Shown piece by piece: positions 12,101 through 22,120 of a stretch of DNA of 64,000 nucleotides. Below the pieces are notes generated by a model. It worked only from the letters and a program-made list of their open reading frames with translations. It searched no databases and had not been told where the DNA came from. The first letter of the stretch is position 1; every line of letters begins with the position of its first letter. The stretch lies in assembly GCA_963930775.1 (NCBI GenBank), contig OZ005695.1, positions 7,006,001 to 7,070,000 on the forward strand, in the 5' to 3' direction. Source of the DNA: Cliona cf. orientalis (lineage: Eukaryota > Porifera > Demospongiae > Clionaida > Clionaidae). Position numbers and translations under genes: made by a program.

Positions 12101-14675
12101 AGTGATACAGTGAATAGCCTTCCCTTTTGAATGTCAGTACTTGTTTGATGGGTACAGTTGGGTTCATTATTGATGCAAATGCACACTCGCACTGGATTAG
12201 ATGATATTGAGATGTTTGTTCTGAGCTTTATGTCTGTGACATTGTAATATTGTGAATTATAAGGAGTTGATACATCGTAAAAGTACATAATTCCATTGCC
12301 ATCATTCTCAAGGTCATATTGGCTAGGCTCATCAAGTGGATGTTTGTTACGTACTTCAGCAAATAGACTCACAGCACATCTGTCTAGCAATCCTCCATAG
12401 AGAGTAGACGCTGAAATGGCAGCGTAGTTATTTGAGAAATGCATGCTCTGTGTTCTGCCAGCGAAAATATTACTATACAGAGTCTGAACTATATTAACGT
12501 CATACAGAGCTAGCACTTGAAAAAAACACTCTGCATTTGATTCACTTGAACACGATGTCCCCGAGTTGCTGTTATCATCCACATATACTGCTCCACCATA
12601 CTCAGCGATGTTAGATATGAATATGGATGTGTTGGTTTCGCGCCTATAGATAGGATAGTGACTGTATTTCAGTATGTAGAGTTTGGCATTTGCTTCCAAT
12701 GACAATCCACCACCTCTTTCAGCTCGATTTTTTATAAAGTACAATTTAGATCCAGTATAAAAGCGTATTCTGGGGTCCCTTACGCAAGAACACAAATATA
12801 TATGATCTGAAGCAGCCTTGACAGATGAGCTAACTGCATGGATTCCTCCTCCTTTATATGTTGCTGTGTTATTGACAAGTTTAAATATGCTCAGCCTTTG
12901 GTAGTTGATTTCACTGTTTAAGAAGTACACACCTCCCCCATTTCCAGATGCTCTGTTGTGTTCAATTGAAAGTCGACCATTCACAACAATTTTGCTCTCT
13001 ATAGAACGTATAGCTCCGCCATTATTGGCAAAGTTGTATTGAAAATAACAATAACCATCAAAGAACATATTACTCTGAAACAAGGTCACTGCACCTCCTT
13101 CTTCAAATTCAGGCATGGTACTTTGTGCTGGTTGATTGTTCTCAAATCTAACATTATAACCCATCAAGGTGATATTACTGTTGAATGCCAATAGTGATCC
13201 CAAGTTGTTTGAAAGTATAGCATATCCTGAATAGTGTGCTCTAAACGTGGAATCAGTTACATAAATGATAGCGTATCTACCAGCCGAGTTGTTAGCTACT
13301 CGAAGGGTATTTCGATATTGCAGCACTGAGTCAACTTGAGCATAAATAACAGCTCCAATTGGTGCACTGTTGTTAAAAATTATACCATCATCAATTTTTG
13401 CAGTGCTATTATCAATATAGAGTACACCTCCATGCTGGTTGGCTTTGTTGCTGTGAAATGAAGTGGATGTTATTCCAGTTGTGCTATTGTAAGAGCACAG
13501 AGCTCCCCCATACTCGCCAGCAGTATTGCCAAACAGTTTACTCTCTTCAATTATCATATCACTAGAATAAATACATATTGCTCCTCCGTAACTGGTTGCA
13601 TTATTGTTCATAAGCACCGTACCATTCCTCACACCAATGGTGCTATATTCTGCAAATATTGATCCACCAAAATCTGCACCATTGCTTTCAAACACACTTT
13701 GAATGATTTCAATCTCACAGTGTGCGGCAAAAATTGCTCCACCAACACTGTCAGGGGCGAATGCTGGTACAGATCCAGGTATAAAACCTTGGAAGTGATA
13801 TCTAGTATTTGCTCTCACTGACCCTCCTTTATTGGATACAAAAGTGCTGTTGACAATCTGTGCTCTTGTTTGAAAGTGTATCAGTGCTGAATTTCTGATT
13901 AGCCACCACTGCTGTGATGATTCTTCACTGATTCCTAGACCTCTGAATGATGTAATGCTGACTACAAATTTGTTTACATTCTCCACTCGATTGCCCCTGC
14001 ATCCAACAAACTCCAAATCAGTAATGTGAATGTATTGTAATTGTCTGAAATAGAAATTGTGCGACCTATCTGTGCACACAATTCGAGCGGTAGTGTATTC
14101 GGAGTTCATCATAAAGCTGTTTTGATTTGTGATTTCTAGTTTGATATTGAGATAGTGTGTTCCAGGGAGGAAGACCAGTGTCATGTTGGAGTGGAGAGAA
14201 CGGCTCGAGTTAGCAGCAAATTGGGAGAGGGTTAGACATGGCTGCACAGAACAAAGGTCAGTTGAGTTTCTTGTTATGTACTGTACCTCACTGTTTGTTT
14301 GCTTGAGAGAGCAGAGGAAGAACACTGCTATGTATATCGTGAAGAGACCAAACTTGGAAAGATACATCCTGCTCTCGATGAATGTTTCAGCTTATGTTGC
14401 TTTCAAGTGCCAGTATTTATCACTACTATCACACTGTTACATACTGATACAGTAGCTGGTTATCTAGGAAGGTGAAAGGACCTTATGCCGTATTAAATCT
14501 GAATTGGATTTCTGCTTCAATGATGCCTGTCAACTGAATATCATTGGATCGGTAGCTGTCTTTTAACTGAATCAGACATACCAAATGAGAGCTTAAGTAG
14601 CTAGCTAGCCTTGAAATTAATGTGCTATTGCTATCAGATTCTAGAGATTACATTTTCGTGGTAAAATTAGGACAT
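9191..14675. repeat. Tandem duplication, unit 2
   Basis: Partner of 397-5,835 in direct orientation. Coding parts are nearly identical, while noncoding flanks carry more small indels. It contains the longer and more intact receptor gene. Confidence 0.9.
10162..14367 (-). CDS. Beta-helix ectodomain, multi-pass membrane receptor (copy 2, one in-frame TGA)
   Basis: A single-exon minus-strand gene of about 1,401 codons starts at 14,367. Residues 1-26 are a signal peptide. About 60-630 is a right-handed beta-helix of the Pmp/polymorphic-membrane-protein type, with repeated GGA(I/V), NNxA and SNxA turns and many N-glycosylation sites. About 640-936 is a cysteine-rich region (CTCLIG.., CICECH, CPFDYC). 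A TGA at 11,557-11,559 follows LLC. The same frame then continues without break to 10,162: a GCC2/ephrin-receptor-like cysteine motif (SCQPGLSLSLGSSRCLPC), eight or nine membrane spans, and a ~90-residue cytoplasmic tail rich in K, P and S. Relatives of this architecture carry CG at the TGA position, so GGA to TGA is the simplest change. It is probably a cell-surface receptor or sensor; ligand and signalling are unknown. Alternatives are a dead gene, readthrough, or two proteins. Confidence 0.7.
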
Positions 14676-14938
14676 GCCATGGCAACAATAATAATATTGT
14701 AGGTCATTTATCACAAGCACACGTATGGATTCAAGTTTCACAAGCTCATGGTGTGCACATGTACTGTTTATTATGTCATTGGGTTCTCCTCCACAGCAGA
14801 ACATTTCAAAATAACGAACACATTATAGTAACATCCAATTAACTTAAAGACCAGTAAATAAATACCGTTAGTTACTAGCTAGCTATAAGTATAAAGAACG
14901 TTATAATATGATTATAATATTATTGGCAAGTGTGGACC

Positions 14939-15114
14939 ACCGTAGTGTCCTGGATTAGTGCCCATGGATCCTTAAACATAGCTACATTGCGATTTTGGCC
15001 CGCATGGGTGCTTACCCGGGACATAATTTCCATCCATTTTATAGAAGCTGCTACATTGAAATGAGGTACATGGGCGCTTACCCGGGAGTGGACGCTTACC
15101 CAGGACACTACGGT
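14939..15114. mobile_element. MITE with ACCGTAGTGTCC ends (family R2)
   Basis: Terminal inverted repeats ACCGTAGTGTCCTGG (left) and CCAGGACACTACGGT (right) enclose ~176 bp with internal repeats of 'gcttacccggga' and 'catgggcgctta'. Related right ends occur at 39,575-39,632 and 41,390-41,447. It has no coding capacity. The ends resemble TA-inserting Tc1/mariner-type MITEs, but no clean target duplication was confirmed. Confidence 0.6.
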
Positions 15115-15118
15115 AGTA

Positions 15119-15680
15119 CAGTAGAACTTCCGAATAACGGACACATTGGGAGCAGGCCTTCTGTCCTTTATATGGAGGTTGTCCCTTTACAGAAGCAGAG
15201 ACAATTTACATAATAATATAATATAGTCTACACAAATTAGCGTTTGCAGAGGTGACTGGAGAAAGAATCAACAGGAAAGCAGGATATGAGCTGGATTTGA
15301 GTCTACTTCAATTTATTAAAGTACTGTGTATACACTTGAATTGTATCATGCATTGATACATTAGTCTTGCCCCAGACCCACCTTCAAGATAGCACCCCTC
15401 CTACAAAGGGGGAAGGGCCTGGCTAGGCTATCATGATTACGTCACTGGCCGCGAAAAGGGGTGTGGCTTCCTGGCCGTCCGCTATTTAGAAGTAAAATTA
15501 TACTGAGCAGGTTCAATCGGGTCCGAACAATCCGTCCGTTATAGAGAATTGAGAGGTTGTCCGCTCCTCGGAGGTTCGTAATGTACTAAGTCTATGGCAA
15601 ATTCAATCCGTTCCATAGCGGTTGTCCGTTATATAGTGGGTGGTCGCTCCTGGGAGGGTCCGTTATGAGAAGTTCCACTG
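15119..15680 (+). mobile_element. Pogo/Tigger-like MITE, copy 1
   Basis: Ends CAGTAGAACTTCCGAATAAC and, on the other side, GTTATGAGAAGTTCCACTG form ~25-bp terminal inverted repeats, flanked by TA at 15,117-15,118 and 15,681-15,682. CAGTRGAAC.TC ends with a TA duplication are typical of pogo/Tigger elements of the Tc1/mariner superfamily. A second copy in opposite orientation lies at 54,183-54,766, and the interiors align throughout. There is no transposase, so it is non-autonomous. Confidence 0.85.
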
Positions 15681-15867
15681 TATCTAGTCCACATTTGCCA
15701 ATTAGCATTAATTTTTAATGACTTCAGACTTTTTTCAGAAATCTAAGACTTTCTACCGTTTTCAAATTCAAATTTTTTCAGATTGGTAAGACTCTTTTAA
15801 GATTAGCTACATCTTAAAGTACCACTTTCAACTTCAGACTCTCTTCAGATTGGTAAGACTCCTTTAA

Positions 15868-17297
15868 GGTACCATTAAATTGCGTGGGCGTGAGGTGGGG
15901 GATATGACACCTAAACCACATCAAAGTCATTAGTGAGGTGCATGTTGTGTAACCACGCCCTTTTAATTGCACAGGTCTCAGGGGTGTGGCTGCTAGAGCC
16001 GGAAGTGTTCATTTAATATCCTCCATGGACCGGAAGCCGAGCCGGAAGGGAGGGGCCAGGCCACGCCCAAAACAGCCCCACCCTGTTCCCCAAGGACCAC
16101 CATTCTCAATCAAGTGCCTACTAACCACCGGATGTCCACCGGAAGCCCACAATCAATCCCAATTAAAACACACAGCTTCCTCAAGGCCAAAACACACACA
16201 AACACTTGGAGGCCGTTCTGCCACACCGCCCACGCAAGAGCTCACCTCATTTCCTGTGTGGGCGGAGTAACAACACGTCATCGCAACCACATCCGCTTCA
16301 AACCATCGTCAGCTTCCGTCCAGCCGTACAGGCCCCTCGATCGCACCGCCGTACAGTGCCTCATTAACAGACATGGCCTCACCTTTGACCTCCTGCCACG
16401 CCCCCAAAGCCTCCTCGCGGGGTTCAAAGGTCACCACCGCTTCCGGGACACGCCCACCTATCGCCGAGGCCAAGTCCCAGGCGCCGATGTCCAAGCACTG
16501 GCCCGTGAAGCCACGCCCAATCGGAAGCAATAAAACCTGCATTAACGCACACGCACACACTCCACACAGTGCCAGGAACACGCCCACATGCTTAATTAGG
16601 CCTAATAAGCTTTTTTTTTTTTTTTTTTTTTTTTTCAAGGAGACCACACAACAAGCAGAAAAAAAATTGTCCGGAAACCATGATATAGTTGAGCTGGATG
16701 CTTAGTAGAGCCATACAATGCAAGCAGGCAGCCTATACTCCAATTTTGGCCAAATTGGGTAAAGGTCGACACGTCTATGTGCGCGCGTAGCCCCGCCCCT
16801 CACGTAGCGCGTGGGCGGAAACATTGCAAATGCATGGCTTCCTATACAAACATATGGGGAAACTTCAAAGGGCCATAACTTTAATTGTAAGGTGTGAATC
16901 AAAATTTCCCGCCATCAAAATTCTAGTTTTGACCCATTCTGCGTGTCCATGTAAAAATTATCCCCCCAAGTGCTCCCAAACCCCCCATGAATTAGATTAT
17001 TTAATTATTTAATTATTTAAATTTGCTTTTTTTTTCTACTTGTTGTGTAATTTGTCGTTGCGGTTAATAGTTAAGAAAGAATGCTTTGATCTTGCTTTGA
17101 TGTGGGCAATTACCGGCCTTTTCTTCAGGGGCCACTTCCGGTCGCTAATTACACGCGCATAATCATCCCTGGCCGATTCTGGACACGCCCACCTTCGACC
17201 AAAAGCACTCGTATGGCCTCTTCGGCCACGCCCCTTCACGATTCGCTAATTGAATTAGCCATTCCTGACGCTCACGCCCACGCAATTAAATGGTACC
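15868..17297. mobile_element. 1.43-kb TTAA-flanked TIR element with GC-rich interior
   Basis: The left end GGTACCATTAAATTGCGTGG and the right end (reverse complement GGTACCATTTAATTGCGTGG) match at 26 of 27 positions. TTAA flanks both sides (15,864-15,867 and 17,298-17,301), as in piggyBac and Kolobok insertions. About 15,950-16,600 is much more GC-rich than the surroundings. The motif CACGCCC (or GGGCGTG) recurs about ten times, including inside the TIRs (15,953; 16,062; 16,401; 16,451; 16,514; 16,578; 17,176; 17,228), suggesting a protein-binding array. A T26 run lies at 16,611-16,636. Overlapping ORFs of 94-139 codons occur on both strands in the GC-rich part, but none is recognisable. Confidence 0.7.
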
Positions 17298-17301
17298 TTA
17301 A

Positions 17302-18031
17302 GACTGTATTTTAAAGTACCGTGTAAAACTTTAAGACTCTTGAGAAACCTAGTCAGAGATCTAGACCTTCATACACTGCGGGTGGAAATCATATTATTTC
17401 AAATTTTTTTCTGTCCAGTAGTGGTAGTTGACAAATAATTACACACTAATCTTCGACTTGATGTAGATTACACATGCAAGCTAATTAATGCATACACAAA
17501 ATATCTTCGGTCATTGAATCAGTGTGCTGTAGTCTGCAATAATAATATCTGCTGACCAGTAATGATCGACATTTGACATAATACACATGGACACGTACAG
17601 ATTAACTAGCTACTACCACTACGTATACACATTCTGAGAATTCATATTATAGAGGAACTTCATGAAAAGGAAATTGTTGCGATATTCTCCTCCACAAGTT
17701 ATGGCATTGCAAAATTATGATAAACGATATCGTATTTCTGCATGTGAGCAGATATCGATTCCCTTACACTGCTTTTTGCAGTGTAAATTAATACCCTTAC
17801 AAGCAAGTCTAAAGGTCAGTCCACAAAGTGACACAAGATCTTATGTTGTAATTTGCAAAACGCTAATATTTCAGCGATTTTTGTACGTTCTGACGCAAGA
17901 ACGCAACACAAAGGAGAACAAGGATAGGATCCGAGTCTATATATCCTACTATCGCGTTACATTCCTTCAAGCATTGATGCAAAGATGATGCAATATACAT
18001 TGCATAGTGTCTTATTGTGAACCAGCCACCA
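17302..18031. other. Spacer before the giant element
   Basis: No supported gene; a 108-codon frame at 17,662-17,988 has no recognisable features. The stretch 'caagcattgatgcaaagatgatg' near 17,966-17,988 recurs at about 39,664. The left flank of the giant element is thus related to the duplicated sequence downstream of it. Confidence 0.5.
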
Positions 18032-18039
18032 GCAAAACT
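18032..18039. repeat. 8-bp target-site duplication, left
   Basis: GCAAAACT lies directly outside the left terminal repeat and is repeated exactly at 37,586-37,593 directly outside the right terminal repeat, as expected from a DNA-transposon insertion with an 8-bp staggered cut. Confidence 0.8.
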
Positions 18040-18149
18040 GGCTAATACTTCATGTAAGAGTCACAATTAATGAATATCATTAAACTTTACTTAATTTGTT
18101 GTAATACTCATCTACTACTGCATAATTATGTTAATATATTATTGCAATT

Positions 18150-21100
18150 ATGTTACGTCAATAACTACAGTCCCATCAATAACTACAGTCTCAATAGTCA
18201 CTACTGTCTACTACAGTACCACCAGTCTCCATTGTCACATCAATAACTACAGTCTCATTGGTCACTACTGTCACATCAGTAAGTACAGTCCCATTGGTCA
18301 CTACTGTCACATCAGTAACTACAGTCTCAATAGTCACTACTGTCAACTACAGTCCCACCAGTCTCCACTGTCACATCAGTAACTACAGTCCCACAAGTCT
18401 CTACTGTCACATCAGTAACCCATTGGTCACTACCGTCTCATTAGTAACTGCAGTCCCATCGGTCACTATTGTCACATCAGTAACTACAGTCTCAATAGTC
18501 ACTACTGTCAACTACAGTCCCACCAGTCTCCACTGTCACATCAGTAACTACAGTCCCATTGGTCACTACTGTCACATCAGTAATTACAGTCCCATTGGTC
18601 ACTACTGTCAATTACAGTCCCACCAGTCTCCACTGTCACATCAGTAACTACAGTCCCATTGGTCACTATTGTCAAGTCAGTAACTACAGTCTCAATAGTC
18701 ACTACTGTCATCTACAGTCCCACCAGTCTCCACTGTCACATCAGTAACTACAGTCCCATTGGTCACTATTGTCACATCAGTAACTACAGTCTCAATAGTC
18801 ACTACTGTCATCTACAGTCCCACCAGTCTCCACTGTCACATCAGTAACTACAGTCCCACAAGTCTCTACTGTCACATCAGTAACTACAGTCCCATTGGTC
18901 ATTACCGTCTCATTAGTAACTGCAGTCCCATCAGTCACTATTGTCACATCAGTAACTACAGTCTCAATAGTCACTACTGTCATCTACAGTCCCACCAGTC
19001 TTCACTGTCACATCAGTAACTACAGTCCCACAAGTCTCTACTGTCACATCAGTAACTACAGTCCCATTGGTCATTACCGTCTCATTAGTAACTGCAGTCC
19101 CATCAGTCACTATTGTCACATCAGTAACTACAGTCTCAATAGTCACTACTGTCAACTACAGTCCCACCAGTCTCCACTGTCACATCAGTAACTACAGTCC
19201 CATTGGTCACTACTGTCACATTAGTAACTACAGTCTCAATAGTCACTACTGTCAACTACAGTCCCACCAGTCTCCACTGTCACATCAGTAACTAAAGTCC
19301 CATTGGTCACTACCGTCTCATTAGTAACTGCAGTCCCATTGGTCACTATTGTCACATCAGTAACTACAGTCTCAATAGTCACTACTGTCAACTACAGTCC
19401 CACCAGTCTCCACTGTCACATCAGTAACTACAGTCCCACAAGTCTCTACTGTCACATCAGTAACTACAGTCCCATTGGTCACTACTGTCTCATTAGTACC
19501 TGCAGTCCCATCGGTCACTATTGTCACATCAGTAACTACAGTCTCAATAGTCACTACTGTCAACTACAGTCCCACCAGTCTCCACTGTCACATCAGTAAC
19601 TGCAGTCCCATTGGTCACTATTGTCACATCAGTAACTACAGTCTCAATAGTCACAACTGTCAACTACAGTCCCACCAGTCTCCACTGTCACATCAGTAAC
19701 TACAGTCCCATTGGTCACTATTGTCACATCAGTAACTACAGTCTCAATAGTCACTACTGTCATCTACAGTCCCACCAGTCTCCACTGTCACATCAGTAAC
19801 TACAGTCACATAAGTCTCTACTGTCACATCAGTAACTACAGTCCCAATGGTCACTATTGTCACATCAGTAACTACAGTCTCAATAGTCACTACTGTCAAC
19901 TACAGTCCCACCAGTCTCCACTGTCACATCAGTAACTGCAGTCCCATTGGTCACTATTGTCACATCAGTAACTACAGTCTCAATAGTCACAACTGTCAAC
20001 TACAGTCCCACCAGTCTCCACTGTCACATCAGTAACTACAGTCCCATTGGTCACTATTATCACATCAGTAACTACAGTCTCAATAGTCACTACTGTCATC
20101 TACAGTCCCGCCAGTCTCCACTGTCACATCAGTAACTACAGTCACATAAGTCTCTACTGTCACATCAGTAACTACAGTCCCAATGGTCACTATTGTCACA
20201 TCAGTAACTACAGTCTCAATAGTCACTACTGTCTACTACAGTACCACCAGTCTCCATTGTCACATCAATAACTACAGTCTCATTGGTCACTACTGTCACA
20301 TCAGTAACTACAGTCCCATTGGTCACTACTGTCACATCAGTAACTACAGTCTCAATAGTCACTACTGTCAACTACAGTCCCACCAGTCTCCACTGTCACA
20401 TCAGTAACTACAGTCCCACAAGTCTCTACTGTCACATCAGTAACCCATTGGTCACTACCGTCTCATTAGTAACTGCAGTCCCATCGGTCACTATTGTCAC
20501 ATCAGTAACTACAGTCTCAATAGTCACTACTGTCAACTACAGTCCCACCAGTCTCCACTGTCACATCAGTAACTACAGTCCCATTGGTCACTACTGTCAC
20601 ATCAGTAATTACAGTCCCATTGGTCACTACTGTCAATTACAGTCCCACCAGTCTCCACTGTCACATCAGTAACTACAGTCCCATTGGTCACTATTGTCAC
20701 GTCAGTAACTACAGTCTCAATAGTCACTACTGTCATCTACAGTCCCACCAGTCTCCACTGTCACATCAGTAACTACAGTCCCATTGGTCACTATTGTCAC
20801 ATCAGTAACTACAGTCTCAATAGTCAATACTGTCATCTACAGTCCCACCAGTCTCCACTGTCACATCAGTAACTACAGTCCCACAAGTCTCTACTGTCAC
20901 ATCAGTAACTACAGTCCCATTGGTCATTACCGTCTCATTAGTAACTGCAGTCCCATCAGTCACTATTGTCACATCAGTAACTACAGTCTCAATAGTCACT
21001 ACTGTCATCTACAGTCCCACCAGTCTCCACTGTCACATCAGTAACTACAGTCCCACAAGTCTCTACTGTCACATCAGTAACTACAGTCCCATTGGTCATT

Positions 21101-22107
21101 ACCGTCTCATTAGTACCTGCAGTCCCATCAGTCACTATTGTCACATCAGTAACTACAGTCTCAATAGTCACTACTGTCAACTACAGTCCCACCAGTCTCC
21201 ACTGTCACATCAGTAACTACAGTCCCATTGGTCACTACTGTCACATTAGTAACTACAGTCTCAATAGTCACTACTGTCAACTACAGTCCCACCAGTCTCC
21301 ACTGTCACATCAGTAACTAAAGTCCCATTGGTCACTACCGTCTCATTAGTAACTGCAGTCCCATCGGTCACTATTGTCACATCAGTAACTACAGTCTCAA
21401 TAGTCACTACTGTCAACTACAATCCCACCAGTCTCCACTGTCACATCAGTAACTACAGTCCCACAAGTCTCTACTGTCACATCAGTAACTACAGTCCCAT
21501 TGGTCACTACCGTCTCATTAATACCTGCAGTCCCATCGGTCACTATTGTCACATCAGTAACTACAGTCTCAATAGTCACTACTGTCAACTACAGTCCCAC
21601 CAGTCTCCACTGTCACATCAGTAACTGCAGTCCCATTGGTCACTATTGTCACATCAGTAACTACAGTCTCAATAGTCACAACTGTCAACTACAGTCCCAC
21701 CAGTCTCCACTGTCACATCAGTAACTGCAGTCCCATTGGTCACTATTGTCACATCAGTAACTACAGTCTCAATAGTCACTACTCTCATCTACAGTCCCAC
21801 CAGTCTCCACTGTCGCATCAGTAACTACAGTCACATAAGTCTCTACTGTCACATCAGTAACTACAGTCCCATTGGTCACTACCGTCTCATTAGTAACTGC
21901 AGTCCCATCGGTCACTATTGTCACATCAGTAACTACAGTCTCAATAGTCACTACTGTCAACTACAGTCCCACCAGTCTCCACTGTCACATCAGTAACTAC
22001 AGTCCCAATGGTCACTATTGTCACATCAGTAACTACAGTCTCAATAGTCACTACTGTCAACTACAGTCCCACCAGTCTCCACTGTCACATCAGTAACTAC
22101 AGTCCCA
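18150..22107 (+). repeat. Satellite array, left arm
   Basis: About 4 kb of head-to-tail repeats. The base unit is 36 bp (contains GTAACTACAGTCCCATTGG then TCACTACTGTCACATCA), with a sister 36-mer (..GTCTCAATAG..) and a 28-mer (..CCCACCAGTCTCC..). 36+36+28 make a 100-bp unit seen many times. A higher-order period of 2,025 bp is visible: 18,182-20,206 recurs from 20,207 onward, including rare variants such as 'gtctactacagtaccacc' and the truncated 'cagtaacccattgg'. The many 60-130 codon frames in it are by-products of the 3-divisible period and should not be annotated as genes. Confidence 0.95.
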
Positions 22108-22120
22108 TTGGTCACTTGAA

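Noticed and set aside
16114-16647. ORFs of 94-139 codons in the GC-rich part of the TTAA element
   Set aside because: Open frames exist on both strands at once, as expected from GC-rich sequence with few stops. No motif is recognisable, and one runs through a homopolymer.
17662-17988. 108-codon ORF left of the giant element
   Set aside because: No motif, and its end is a sequence repeated at 39,664; no coding support.
18128-22096. Dozens of 60-130 codon ORFs in the left satellite (for example SNYSPIGHYCHISNYS repeats)
   Set aside because: They arise because most monomers are 36 bp (divisible by 3) and lack stops in some frames. They overlap on both strands, and the 28-bp monomer limits their length. 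No start context or splice support.
18150-22107. CRISPR array
   Set aside because: The repeats are contiguous tandem satellite with no unique spacers, in a eukaryotic context.
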